From an uncultured Paracoccaceae bacterium (GTDB lineage Bacteria > Pseudomonadota > Alphaproteobacteria > Rhodobacterales > Rhodobacteraceae): 64,000 nt of DNA. The translations under genes were made by a program, and so were the position numbers. Below the pieces are notes generated by a model. The model saw only the letters and a list, made by a program, of their open reading frames with translations, did not search any database and was not told the origin of the DNA. This document shows, one piece after another, positions 1 through 8,435 of the stretch (within the stretch, counting starts at the first letter, position 1; each line of letters begins with the position of its first letter). The DNA is taken from NCBI GenBank assembly GCA_947503175.1, contig CANNCO010000004.1, positions 124,001 to 188,000 of the forward strand, written 5' to 3'.

Positions 1-34
1 CAGAAGCGCCAGTACGGAACGTCTGTCGAAATTA

Positions 35-766
35 TTACTCATCGAAATCCTCGTATGGGTCGAATGCAAACTCGTCGTCGCCGCCAAGCTCGAAACGGCG
101 GTTCTGCAGATACAGGTTCCGGGTCTGCGCATAGCTGTCTGCGCTTTCGTACAACAGACCGTCGATCGTCGCCCCGAACTCGTACCGCTGTCCCAGCCGA
201 TCCATCACATTGGCCGTGGGCGGCACCCAGTCTTCCGAGGAATCCAATGTCCCTGATATGGGGTTCGAGATGAAGTCGACAACCTGACCGACGGCATCCC
301 GCTCATTGGACGGCCCCAGGACCGGCAGTTCGATGTAAGCCCCTTCCTCCGCACCCCAGACGTGAAGAGTTTCGCCGAACCCGGTGCGGCGGCTTTCAAC
401 GCCGGCGGCGCTCGCAAAGTCCAGAACACCAAGGCCAAAAACGGTGTTCAGCATGAAACGGGTGAAGTTATGCCCCGCATCTCCGATGTTTCCCTGCGCA
501 AGGTCGTTCAGGATGAAACGCGGCGTGTCGATATAGTTGGCAAAGTTCGACACCCCCCGGCGCACAGGTTGCGGCAGGATCGTACCGTAGGCATTCGATG
601 TCGGACGCACGACAACGCTGTCCAAACCCTTGTTGAAGGAATGGATCTTGCGGTTGGTCTTCTCATAAGGGTCGAAAATCTCGACGTTATTGGTGTTCTG
701 GCTACAGGCCGCGACAAAAAGAACGGCCACAAGAGCAATTGAAGAAACAAAACGATTTTGACGCAT
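35..766 (-). CDS. mlaA: MlaA/VacJ-family phospholipid-transport lipoprotein
   Basis: Predicted outer-membrane lipoprotein of about 243 residues that helps remove phospholipids from the outer leaflet (Mla pathway). The N-terminus carries a lipoprotein signal ending in VAAC with Cys21 as the lipidated residue. The body has the MlaA core: a DPYEKTNR motif, followed by VRPTSNAYG and the NFANYIDTPRFILND segment. I chose the ATG at 766; an in-frame TTG six bases upstream is also possible. The gene runs off toward the left edge, where an MlaC-type partner could lie but is not visible. The family call is firm; the role in lipid asymmetry is from family knowledge. Confidence 0.9.
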   Translation of the reverse strand: MRQNRFVSSIALVAVLFVAACSQNTNNVEIFDPYEKTNRKIHSFNKGLDSVVVRPTSNAYGTILPQPVRRGVSNFANYIDTPRFILNDLAQGNIGDAGHNFTRFMLNTVFGLGVLDFASAAGVESRRTGFGETLHVWGAEEGAYIELPVLGPSNERDAVGQVVDFISNPISGTLDSSEDWVPPTANVMDRLGQRYEFGATIDGLLYESADSYAQTRNLYLQNRRFELGGDDEFAFDPYEDFDE

Positions 767-992
767 GACCAAGTCTTTCTATCGCGGGGGAAATACCCCG
801 GTATGCAGGCAATACATACGCTTTGCGCATGGAAAGCACATCCTTGGACCACCGCAGATGGCGAGGTTGTGACTGTTTCGAAACAATTCATCAAACATTG
901 CACAAATGACACGCTAGGAGTGGCGAAATTTTGCGCTTTCCGCCGCCCGGACGGCCCGATACGGTCGCCCCAAATCTGATCTGGAGACCCCG

Positions 993-1457
993 ATGACCGA
1001 CTCGATTGACGAAAAACTGGCCGAAATGGGCCTCTCGCTTCCGGATGCCCCGGCACCGGCGGCGAATTACGTGCCCTTTGTTCAGACCGGAAAGCTTGTC
1101 CATGTTTCGGGCCAGGTACCGGTCCGCGACGGCGCGCTCGTTACGGGCAAGCTCGGCGACACAATGAGTGTCGAAGACGGCGCCGCGACGGCTCAGATCT
1201 GTGCACTGTCGCTTCTGGCACAGGTCCGCGCGGCCTGTGATGGCGACCTGTCCCGCCTACAACGTGTTGTAAAGCTTGTGGGTTTTGTCAATTCAACACC
1301 GGATTTCGGCGATCAGCCCAAGGTGATAAACGGCGCGTCCGATCTGATGGTCGCCCTTCTGGGAGACAAGGGACGGCACGCGCGCTCTGCGGTCAGCGCG
1401 GCATCGCTGCCCTTCGGCGTCGCGGTCGAGATCGAAGGCATTTTCGAGATTTCATGA
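993..1457 (+). CDS. RidA-family (YjgF/YER057c/UK114) protein, long form
   Basis: A 154-residue protein of the RidA superfamily, whose best known members hydrolyse reactive enamine/imine intermediates from PLP enzymes. The fold signature is clear: the segment FVQTGKLVHVSGQVP near residue 30 and the C-terminal SLPFGVAVEIEGIFE. It is of the longer subgroup with extra N-terminal residues. It starts a plus-strand run and overlaps the following glycerophosphodiesterase by four bases (ATGA). Whether it has deaminase activity cannot be told from sequence alone, since several RidA subgroups lack the catalytic Arg pattern. The 226 bp to mlaA is a divergent promoter region with nothing else evident. Confidence 0.85.
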   Translation: MTDSIDEKLAEMGLSLPDAPAPAANYVPFVQTGKLVHVSGQVPVRDGALVTGKLGDTMSVEDGAATAQICALSLLAQVRAACDGDLSRLQRVVKLVGFVNSTPDFGDQPKVINGASDLMVALLGDKGRHARSAVSAASLPFGVAVEIEGIFEIS

Positions 1458-2221
1458 CCCCGAAGCTGCCCAGGGGGTTTCTCGACCGGCATTTTGCCCA
1501 CAGAGGGTTGCATGATGCGCTCCTGCCGGAGAACTCTGCCGCAGCGATCGAGGCTGCGGTCAATGCCGGCTATGGCATTGAAATGGATATTCAAATGTCC
1601 TCCGACGGTCAGGCTATGGTGTTTCACGATGCGATACTGGACCGGGTAACGGACAAATCCGGCCCGGTCCACGATTTCACGGCAGAAGAACTGTCCCAGA
1701 CGCGGATTCTGGGAACATCCGAGACGATCCCGACATTCGCCCGCATTCTCAGCCTCGTAGCGGGGCGTGCACCGCTTCTCGTGGAACTGAAGGATCAGGA
1801 TGGAACTCTTGGCCCGAATGTCGGACCTCTGGAGACCGCCATTGCACGCGATCTGAAGGGCTATGACGGCCCCGTCGCCGTCATGTCCTTCAACCCGCAC
1901 TCGGTCGTCGCGCTACGGGAACTGGCCCCCGATACGCCGCGCGGCCTGACCACCGAAGACTTCCCATCCGCCGACTGGCCCGATGCACCGCTGGCTCGCC
2001 TTGAAGAGCTTGCACAGATCCCCGATTTCGAACGCAGCGGGGCCGCCTTCATCAGCCACGACGTCCGCGACCTGCACGCGGCGCCTGTCACCAGGCTCAA
2101 GGCGCAGGGGGTTCCCGTTCTCTGCTGGACGGTGCGTTCACCGGAAGCAGGGCAAGAGGCGCTGAAAATCGCCGATGCGGTTACGTTCGAAGGCTACAAC
2201 CCGACAATCCCGGGCGCTTGA
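1454..2221 (+). CDS. Glycerophosphodiester phosphodiesterase family protein
   Basis: Predicted to hydrolyse glycerophosphodiesters to glycerol-3-phosphate and an alcohol (GDPD TIM barrel, 255 residues). Visible signature: HRGLHDALLPENSAAAI at residues ~17-33, where His and the following Arg are active-site residues; then IEMDIQMSSDGQAMVFHD with the metal-binding Glu/Asp and second His. The C-terminal CWTVRSPE matches the family's last strand. It has no signal peptide, so it is probably cytoplasmic (UgpQ-like). It is translationally coupled to the RidA-like gene. Specificity is not deducible. Confidence 0.88.
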   Translation: MTPKLPRGFLDRHFAHRGLHDALLPENSAAAIEAAVNAGYGIEMDIQMSSDGQAMVFHDAILDRVTDKSGPVHDFTAEELSQTRILGTSETIPTFARILSLVAGRAPLLVELKDQDGTLGPNVGPLETAIARDLKGYDGPVAVMSFNPHSVVALRELAPDTPRGLTTEDFPSADWPDAPLARLEELAQIPDFERSGAAFISHDVRDLHAAPVTRLKAQGVPVLCWTVRSPEAGQEALKIADAVTFEGYNPTIPGA

Positions 2222-2270
2222 CGACGCCCCCGGCGACACCACTTATGGCAGGACCGCAAGCGGACCCAGC

Positions 2271-3452
2271 ATGACAGAAACCCGGATCGAGATCGAAGCA
2301 GTCGGTTCGCTGACCGACATCGCGCCCGAGGACTGGGATGCCTGCGCCTGCCCGGAAGTCGAGGGTGGCGGGCGCGCATTTGATCCGTTCACCACCTATC
2401 GCTTTCTTCATGCGCTGGAGGCCTCGGGGTCGGTCGGCGCCGGGACGGGATGGCAGCCGCAATACCTTGTGGCCCGCGCAGATGGGCAGGTCATCGGTGT
2501 GGCGCCGCTTTACGCGAAAAGTCACAGTCAGGGCGAATATATCTTCGACCACAACTGGGCGCATGCCTATGAGCGGGCGGGCGGGCGCTATTACCCCAAA
2601 CTTCAGATCACCGTTCCCTTCACCCCCGCGACGGGCCGCAAACTGATGGCGCGTCCGGGGTTCGAAGTCATGGCCCGGAATGCGCTGGTCGAAGGGGCCG
2701 TGCGCATCGCGGCCCAGAACCATCTTTCCTCGCTTCATGTCACCTTCTGCACCGAGGACGAGGCCGAAGCAGGCGAGGCCATGGGCCTTCTCCATCGCAA
2801 GACCCAACAGTTTCATTGGGAAAACAATACGTATTCCGACTTCGACGCATTTCTTGCACAGCTTTCCTCGCGCAAGCGCAAGAACATCCGCAAAGAGCGG
2901 AGCACCGCGCAGGCTTTCGGCGGTGACATCGTCTCGCTTTCCGGCGATGCGATCCTGCCGGAACACTGGGATGCATTCTGGGCGTTCTATCAGGACACCG
3001 GCGCGCGGAAATGGGGCACGCCCTACCTGACCCGCAAGTTCTTTGACATCGCCCATGAAACGCTGCTCGACGACATCCTGCTGGTGCTCGCGCTGCGCGA
3101 TGGTCGTCCCGTTGCCGGGGCACTGAACTTCATTGGCCGGGAAACGCTCTATGGCCGCTACTGGGGCACCGTCGAGGATCACCCGTGCCTGCATTTCGAG
3201 CTTTGCTATTATCAGGCGATTGACTATGCCATCGCACATGGCATGACGCGGGTTGAAGCGGGGGCGCAGGGCGAACACAAACTGGCGCGCGGATATCTTC
3301 CGGTGGTCACGCATTCGCTTCACTGGGTCGCGGATGAGGGCTTCAGGAATGCGATCGAGCAATACCTGCGGGCTGAACGGGAAGCCGTCGGGCAGGATAT
3401 CGAGATTTTGACAAGTTACGGACCCTTCAGAAAAACAGGATCGGAAGACTGA
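2271..3452 (+). CDS. Peptidogalycan biosynthesis/recognition-type GNAT (FemAB-like, DUF482/COG3146)
   Basis: A 393-residue protein with two GNAT-like halves, of the family annotated as peptidogalycan biosynthesis protein. Recognisable blocks are DHNWAHAYERAGGRYYPKLQ near residues 90-110 and LSSRKRKNIRKER near residue 200, followed by ALNFIGRETLYGRYWGT and the C-terminal GAQGEHKLARGYLP. These are characteristic of this family in alphaproteobacteria. I took the ATG at 2271, 49 bp after the upstream stop; the frame is open further upstream, but that part overlaps the phosphodiesterase. The stop overlaps the next start by one base (TGATG). The substrate is unknown. Confidence 0.8.
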   Translation: MTETRIEIEAVGSLTDIAPEDWDACACPEVEGGGRAFDPFTTYRFLHALEASGSVGAGTGWQPQYLVARADGQVIGVAPLYAKSHSQGEYIFDHNWAHAYERAGGRYYPKLQITVPFTPATGRKLMARPGFEVMARNALVEGAVRIAAQNHLSSLHVTFCTEDEAEAGEAMGLLHRKTQQFHWENNTYSDFDAFLAQLSSRKRKNIRKERSTAQAFGGDIVSLSGDAILPEHWDAFWAFYQDTGARKWGTPYLTRKFFDIAHETLLDDILLVLALRDGRPVAGALNFIGRETLYGRYWGTVEDHPCLHFELCYYQAIDYAIAHGMTRVEAGAQGEHKLARGYLPVVTHSLHWVADEGFRNAIEQYLRAEREAVGQDIEILTSYGPFRKTGSED

Positions 3453-3745
3453 TGGCTGACAAACTCACCGAAACGCAGCGTGCGGAACTGATCGAACCGC
3501 TTCTCGAAGGCGGCTGGACCCATGACACATCCCGCAATGCAATCTCGAAAACCTTCAAATTCAAGAACTTCGTTCAGGCGTTTGGCTGGATGACGCAGAT
3601 CGCGATCCATGCGGAAAAGCTGAACCACCACCCCGAATGGTCGAACGTCTACAGCACGGTCAACGTCACCCTGACAACCCACGATGCCGATGGCCTGACC
3701 GAGCTTGATGCGAAACTTGCGCAGCGCATGGACGCCCTTGCATGA
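3452..3745 (+). CDS. phhB: 4a-hydroxytetrahydrobiopterin dehydratase (pterin carbinolamine dehydratase)
   Basis: A 97-residue protein of the PCD/DCoH family, which dehydrates 4a-hydroxytetrahydrobiopterin to regenerate the pterin cofactor. The hallmark is IHAEKLNHHPEWSNVYSTVNVTLTTHDADGLT in two pieces: the active-site triad His-His-Pro lies in EKLNHHPEW and the last strand follows in VTLTTHDADG. It is sandwiched by overlaps in a five-gene plus-strand run ending with MscS. No phenylalanine hydroxylase gene is visible in the window, so the physiological partner is unknown; such genes are often kept in genomes without an aromatic hydroxylase. Confidence 0.9.
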   Translation: MADKLTETQRAELIEPLLEGGWTHDTSRNAISKTFKFKNFVQAFGWMTQIAIHAEKLNHHPEWSNVYSTVNVTLTTHDADGLTELDAKLAQRMDALA

Positions 3746-4596
3746 CTCTTTCGGAACTTCTCGATTATCAGATCCTCGGAAAATCGGTGCGAGAGCTTCT
3801 GTCGGCGGAATTCCTGATCGGTATTGCCGGCAATACGCTGGCCGCCATCGCCATCCTTCTGATCGGGTTTTTGTTCGCGGGCTGGGTCAAACGGCGCATC
3901 CGGGGCATCGGCGGACGCGGCCCGCATCTGGACCAGACGCTGTTCAGCTTTCTTGGCAACATCTCGCGCTATGCGATCATCGCATTCACGATCCTGATTG
4001 TTCTCAACACCTTCGGCGTGCGCACCACATCCGTGGTGGCCATCATCGGTGCCGCCGGTCTTGCCATCGGACTTGCCTTGCAGGGCACGCTGTCCAACGT
4101 CGCGGCGGGCGTAATGATTGTGTTGTTCCGTCCATTCAAACTGGGCGATTTCGTCGTGGTGGACGGTCAGATGGGAACGGTCAAGGACATCACCTTGAAC
4201 TTCACCGAACTGTCCGACCTCTCGAACGTCCAGATCATCATTCCCAACGCCAATGTCTGGGGAAACACGATCACGAACTATTCCGGCTATCCCGATCGCC
4301 GGGTCGAATGGGTGTTCGGGGTCAGCTATGGCGCGAACCTCGCGCAGGCGGAAAAGATCATTCTCGAGACGATCACCGCCGATCCGCGCGCGCAGGCCGA
4401 GCCGGAACCGTTCATTCAGGTCACCAACCTTGGCGATTTCTCGGTGGATTTCACGGTGCGCGTCTGGTGCGCCAGTGGTGATTTCTGGGGCTTCAAGACA
4501 GACATGACGCGCAAGGTGAAAGAAGCGCTCGATACAGGCGGGGTCGAGATACCGTTCCCGACCCGCACCGTGATTCAATCGCAGGCAGCGGAATAG
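3742..4596 (+). CDS. Small-conductance mechanosensitive channel, MscS family
   Basis: Inner-membrane channel of 284 residues that opens under membrane tension. Three N-terminal membrane segments are visible at roughly residues 25-47, 68-90 and 95-117. The third (pore) helix is Gly/Ala-rich, with LAIGLALQGTLSNVAAGVM. The beta domain follows (FKLGDFVVVDGQMGTVKDI), then NFTELSDLSNVQIIIPNANVWG split across the loop, then the mixed alpha/beta end. Its length is that of the minimal E. coli MscS. It starts in an ATGA overlap with the pterin dehydratase and converges on the peroxiredoxin gene with one base between the stops. Confidence 0.92.
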   Translation: MTLSELLDYQILGKSVRELLSAEFLIGIAGNTLAAIAILLIGFLFAGWVKRRIRGIGGRGPHLDQTLFSFLGNISRYAIIAFTILIVLNTFGVRTTSVVAIIGAAGLAIGLALQGTLSNVAAGVMIVLFRPFKLGDFVVVDGQMGTVKDITLNFTELSDLSNVQIIIPNANVWGNTITNYSGYPDRRVEWVFGVSYGANLAQAEKIILETITADPRAQAEPEPFIQVTNLGDFSVDFTVRVWCASGDFWGFKTDMTRKVKEALDTGGVEIPFPTRTVIQSQAAE

Positions 4597-4597
4597 C

Positions 4598-5083
4598 CTA
4601 ACCCAGCTCCGCCAGCATCGCCTCACCGGTCGAGATCGCGCATTGCCCGATCTCGTCCAGATGCAGCGCCTTCACGACCCCGTCCTCGACCAGCATCGCA
4701 TAGCGCCGCGACCGGTCGAACATGCCCGCAGCCGGGTTCGAGAACAAAAGCCCGAGCGCCCGTGAAAACGCGGCATCGCCATCGGCCAGCATCGTGATAC
4801 CTGCCGCATCGGCCCCGCTTTGTGCACCCCAAAGCTGCATCACAAAGGCATCATTGACCGAGACACAGATGATCTCGTCCACACCCTTTGCGGCAAAGGC
4901 GTCTGCGTTGCGGATGAAACTCGGCAAGTGCGCCGAATCGCAGGTGGGTGTGAACGCGCCTGGAACCGCGAAGAACACAACCCGCCGCCCGGCCAGCCGC
5001 GCCGACAGATCAACGGGGTGAATGCCATCCTCATCCTTCAGCAAAAGCTGCGCGTCCGGCAACCGGTCACCGACAGCGATCAT
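4598..5083 (-). CDS. Peroxiredoxin, Prx5/AhpE-like (second of tandem pair)
   Basis: A 161-residue thiol peroxidase of the Prx5 (type II PrxV) group. The peroxidatic site is PGAFTPTC with Cys48, matching the P-x3-T-x2-C motif. A second Cys near residue 150 (IGQCAISTGE) could be the resolving thiol. It overlaps the upstream peroxiredoxin by four bases (5080-5083), so the two are translationally coupled. The two proteins are clearly paralogous (same length, same STGE...L tail) but diverged. Reductant (glutathione/glutaredoxin or thioredoxin) is not evident. Confidence 0.9.
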   Translation of the reverse strand: MIAVGDRLPDAQLLLKDEDGIHPVDLSARLAGRRVVFFAVPGAFTPTCDSAHLPSFIRNADAFAAKGVDEIICVSVNDAFVMQLWGAQSGADAAGITMLADGDAAFSRALGLLFSNPAAGMFDRSRRYAMLVEDGVVKALHLDEIGQCAISTGEAMLAELG

Positions 5084-5571
5084 CCGTTCAGCGCCTCAAG
5101 AAGCTTCTCACCCGTCGAGATGTCGCAGGTATTGGGCTCGTCGATATTGGCCACCGTCACGACACCATCATCCAACACGACGGCATAGCGGTTCGACCGG
5201 TCATAAAGGCCGATCGGCGGGGCGGTGAACTCCATTTTCAGCGCCTTGGTCAGTGCGGCATCCGCATCGCCCAGCAGCGTGATGCCGGCTTCGGTCGCCC
5301 CGCTCGCTTCGCCCCATGCCTTCAGGACGAACGGGTCGTTGACGGCGACACAGATGATCTCGTCCACGCCCTTTTCGCGAAACGCGTCGGCGGTGCGCAT
5401 GAAGCTTGGCAGATGCACGGTGGAACACGGGCCCGTAAACGCCCCCGGCAACCCGAACACGATGACGCGGCGCCCCGCGACATAGGACCCGAGGTCCACC
5501 GTTTCCGGCCCGTCAGCCCCGATCCGCACCAACTGTGCATCGGGCAGTTTTTCTCCTACTGAAATCGTCAT
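5080..5571 (-). CDS. Peroxiredoxin, Prx5-like (first of tandem pair)
   Basis: A 163-residue paralogue of the following gene. The active-site segment is PGAFTGPC with Cys49. It keeps P-x3-T-x2-C but has Gly-Pro instead of the usual Pro-Thr before the Cys. A C-terminal Cys lies in PNTCDISTGEK. The frame remains open far upstream through the divergent flavoprotein gene, so the start was set at the ATG at 5571, where homology begins (MTISVGEKLPDAQLV). It is divergent from the FAD oxidoreductase at 5653 with an 81-bp gap, suggesting a shared redox context. Confidence 0.88.
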   Translation of the reverse strand: MTISVGEKLPDAQLVRIGADGPETVDLGSYVAGRRVIVFGLPGAFTGPCSTVHLPSFMRTADAFREKGVDEIICVAVNDPFVLKAWGEASGATEAGITLLGDADAALTKALKMEFTAPPIGLYDRSNRYAVVLDDGVVTVANIDEPNTCDISTGEKLLEALNG

Positions 5572-5652
5572 CGGTATGCGCTCCGTTCTTGCATTAACCT
5601 TCCCCCCTGACATAGCGTCCCGCCTCGCGGGTACCAGCGAAAAGGGGCAGAT

Positions 5653-6864
5653 ATGGAACGGATCTTCGTGATCGGCGGGGGGCAGGCCGGGTCCTCTCTG
5701 GTGGCCCGGCTTCGAAGCGAAGGATTCGAAGGCACGATCGACCTGATCTGCGAAGAACCCGTCCCCCCCTACCAGCGCCCGCCACTGTCGAAAAAGTACC
5801 TGATGGGAGAGATGGAGGCCGAACGTCTCTATCTTCGGCCAGAGAGCTTTTACGAAGAGCACGACATCACGCTGCACCTGTCGGAAACTGCGGTTTCCAT
5901 CGACCGCGCGGCAAAGACAGTTCAGGTGAATGGCGCGGCCCTCGGCTACGACCAACTTGCGCTGACAACCGGTTCGGTCCCACGGCGGCTTCCGGCCTCG
6001 ATCGGTGGCGATCTTCCGGGTCTCCATGTCGTCCGCACCCTCGCCGATATCGATGCGATGATGCCGGATGTGACCCCCGGCAAGCGTGTCCTGATCGTCG
6101 GCGGCGGCTATATCGGGCTGGAGGCGGCGGCGGTCTGCGCCTCGCTTGGCCTGAAAGTGACCCTGCTCGAAATGGCATCGCGTATCCTGCAACGCGTGGC
6201 CTGCCCGGAAACCTCTGATTACTTCCGCGCCCTCCACACCAGCCACGGTGTCGATATACGGGAGGGAACCGGGCTTGAGGCGCTCCTTGGCGACGATCAT
6301 GTCACCGGTGCCCGCCTGTCGAACGGCGAAGAGATCGCGACCGATATGGTCATCGTCGGTGTCGGCATTGCCCCCGCCACGGACCTTGCCAAGGCGGCCG
6401 GACTTACACTCGACAACGGGATTGCAACCGACCAATACGGACGCACTTCGGATCCCGCGATCTGGGCCGCCGGCGATTGCGCTTCGTTCCCATGGCGCGG
6501 CGCGCGCATCCGTCTTGAAAGCGTCCAGAACGCCATCGATCAGGCCGAATGCGTGGCCGACAACATCATGGGCGCGACCAAACCCTATGACCCGCATCCG
6601 TGGTTCTGGTCCGACCAGTATGATGTGAAATTGCAGATCGCAGGTCTGAACACCGGGTACGATGCCATCACGACGCGCCCGGGCGACCGCGATAGCGCGG
6701 CAAGCCACTGGTATTGGAAGGGCACGACGCTTCTTGCTGTCGACGCCATGAACGACCCCCGCGCCTACATGATCGGGAAGCGTCTGATCGAGGCTGGAAA
6801 ATCCCCCGATCCACAGGTGATCGCCGACCCGGATGCCGACCTTAAAGCCCTTCTGAAAGCGTGA
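5653..6864 (+). CDS. NAD(P)/FAD-dependent oxidoreductase, ferredoxin reductase type
   Basis: A 403-residue flavoprotein of the class that includes putidaredoxin and rhodocoxin reductases, transferring electrons from NAD(P)H to a [2Fe-2S] ferredoxin. It has an N-terminal FAD motif IGGGQAGSSLVARL, the family hallmark PPYQRPPLSKKYL, a central NAD-binding motif VGGGYIGLEAAAVCASLG with a following Glu (suggesting NADH), and the second FAD motif IWAAGDCA. The C-terminal reductase domain follows. No ferredoxin or P450 gene lies nearby, so the partner is unknown. It lies divergent from the peroxiredoxin pair and overlaps rsmD by four bases. Confidence 0.88.
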   Translation: MERIFVIGGGQAGSSLVARLRSEGFEGTIDLICEEPVPPYQRPPLSKKYLMGEMEAERLYLRPESFYEEHDITLHLSETAVSIDRAAKTVQVNGAALGYDQLALTTGSVPRRLPASIGGDLPGLHVVRTLADIDAMMPDVTPGKRVLIVGGGYIGLEAAAVCASLGLKVTLLEMASRILQRVACPETSDYFRALHTSHGVDIREGTGLEALLGDDHVTGARLSNGEEIATDMVIVGVGIAPATDLAKAAGLTLDNGIATDQYGRTSDPAIWAAGDCASFPWRGARIRLESVQNAIDQAECVADNIMGATKPYDPHPWFWSDQYDVKLQIAGLNTGYDAITTRPGDRDSAASHWYWKGTTLLAVDAMNDPRAYMIGKRLIEAGKSPDPQVIADPDADLKALLKA

Positions 6865-7430
6865 GGATCGTCGGCGGAGAATGGCGCGGCCGCCCCCTTG
6901 CCGGCCTTGGCAAGGGCGACCCGTCCGCCCACCTGCGTCCGACCACCGACCGCGTTCGGGAAAGCCTGTTCAACATCCTCGAACACGGGAGTTTCAACGA
7001 TCCGATCGCAGGCGCACGCGTTCTCGATGTCTTTGCCGGCACAGGCGCGCTTGGACTCGAAGCCCTGTCACGCGGCGGCGGCCACGCGACATTCATCGAC
7101 AATGGCCGTACCGCAGGCCGCCTGATCTCCGACAATATCGCCCGGACCGGTGCCGGTTCCCGCGCAACCCTCCTGCGCCGCGATGCAACACGGCCAGGGC
7201 CTCTATCGGACGATCCGTTCGATCTCGTTTTTCTCGATCCGCCCTATGGAACGCCACTGGGCCAGACTGCCCTCATGGCGCTGTCAGATGCCGGTTGGCT
7301 CGCTCCAACCGCATTAATCGTGTGGGAAGACGCGGCACCAAAAACCGCCCCACCGGGGCTCGAGGCTGTTGATCAAAGGAGATTTGGCCAGACCTATGTG
7401 ACGTTTCTCAGGCTCGCGCCCGGCGCCTAA
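6861..7430 (+). CDS. rsmD: 16S rRNA (guanine966-N2)-methyltransferase RsmD
   Basis: SAM-dependent enzyme of 189 residues that methylates G966 of 16S rRNA. It has the start MRIVGGEWRGRPL, the family TTDRVRESLFNIL motif, the SAM-binding VLDVFAGTGALGLEALSRG and the catalytic DPPY (FLDPPYGTPLG). The start is GTG at 6861, inside a GTGA overlap with the flavoprotein stop. It converges on map, with a four-base overlap of the two stops. Confidence 0.95.
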   Translation: MRIVGGEWRGRPLAGLGKGDPSAHLRPTTDRVRESLFNILEHGSFNDPIAGARVLDVFAGTGALGLEALSRGGGHATFIDNGRTAGRLISDNIARTGAGSRATLLRRDATRPGPLSDDPFDLVFLDPPYGTPLGQTALMALSDAGWLAPTALIVWEDAAPKTAPPGLEAVDQRRFGQTYVTFLRLAPGA

Positions 7431-8215
7431 CCCCAGGTCGGATGAAACTTCCCACCGGGCGACAGCGTAAAAATATCCACCCCGTCCGCCGTAACGCCTA
7501 CCGAATGCTCGAACTGCGCCGACAGGCTCTTGTCGCGGGTGACGGCGGTCCAGTCATCGGCCAGAACCTTGGTCTCGGGACGCCCCAGATTGACCATCGG
7601 CTCGATCGTGAAGAACATGCCCTCTTCCAGCACCGCCCCGGTTCCGGGCCGCCCGTAATGCAGGACATTGGGCGGCGCATGGAACACGCGGCCCAGCCCA
7701 TGCCCGCAGAAATCGCGCACCACGCTCATCCGCTGGCTTTCGACATAGGCCTGAATGGCCGCACCGATATCGCCGAATGTCCGGCCGGGACGCACCGCCT
7801 CGATCCCCTTGAACAGCGCGTCATGGGTCACCTGAATCAACCGCTCGGCCTTCCGGCTCAGCTTGCCAGCGACATACATCCGGCTGGAATCGCCGAACCA
7901 TCCGTCAACGATGACGGTCACGTCGATATTCAGGATATCGCCATCCTTCAGCAGCTTAGAACCGGGGATGCCATGACACACGACATGGTTCACGCTGATA
8001 CAGGAGGCGTGCTTATAGCCCTTGTATCCGATCGTGGCCGACTTCGCCCCGGCCGCATCCACCATCTCTTCGATCAGACGGTCGATCTCGCCGGTTGTCT
8101 GACCGGGAAACACCGCCGCCGCGATATCGTCCAGAATGCGCGCGGCCAACTCACCGGCACGATGCATACCGGCAAAGTCTTCGGCTTCGTAAATGCGAAT
8201 GCCGTCTTTCGTCAT
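7427..8215 (-). CDS. map: Methionine aminopeptidase, type I
   Basis: Removes N-terminal Met from nascent proteins. A 262-residue protein of type Ia length. The metal ligands sit in recognisable blocks: NIDVTVIVDGWFGDSSRMY (two Asp), CGHGLGRVFHAPPNVLHYG (His), FFTIEPM (Glu) and SAQFEHSVGV (Glu). I chose the ATG at 8215; the frame extends seven codons to a TTG at 8236. On the same strand further upstream lies sfsA, but a plus-strand reductase-like gene separates the two. Confidence 0.95.
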   Translation of the reverse strand: MTKDGIRIYEAEDFAGMHRAGELAARILDDIAAAVFPGQTTGEIDRLIEEMVDAAGAKSATIGYKGYKHASCISVNHVVCHGIPGSKLLKDGDILNIDVTVIVDGWFGDSSRMYVAGKLSRKAERLIQVTHDALFKGIEAVRPGRTFGDIGAAIQAYVESQRMSVVRDFCGHGLGRVFHAPPNVLHYGRPGTGAVLEEGMFFTIEPMVNLGRPETKVLADDWTAVTRDKSLSAQFEHSVGVTADGVDIFTLSPGGKFHPTWG

Positions 8216-8435
8216 ACGGCTACGGCTCTCGTCCAAAAGCGGGACTCCTTACGTTTTCGCGGCACTAGATAGGCGACAGGACGCGCTTTGACCAGAGTAC
8301 GTCTTGCATCGCCTGACGCGAGCCAATAAGCCGCTCCCCGCAAAAGAAGGAACAGGCCCGGTGATTCGCTAAATCTCTTCCCCCGCACACCCTCCCGCCC
8401 CCGGGAGACACTCGTGTCCGACAATGAGAGATCTC

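Noticed and set aside
5572-6708. Fusion of an upstream open frame with the first peroxiredoxin
   Set aside because: The extra 379 codons are antisense to the FAD oxidoreductase; homology begins at 5571.
8216-8435. Possible tRNA or small RNA between map and the reductase-like gene
   Set aside because: No cloverleaf, no T-loop consensus and no strong hairpin with T-tract could be found in the 220 bp.
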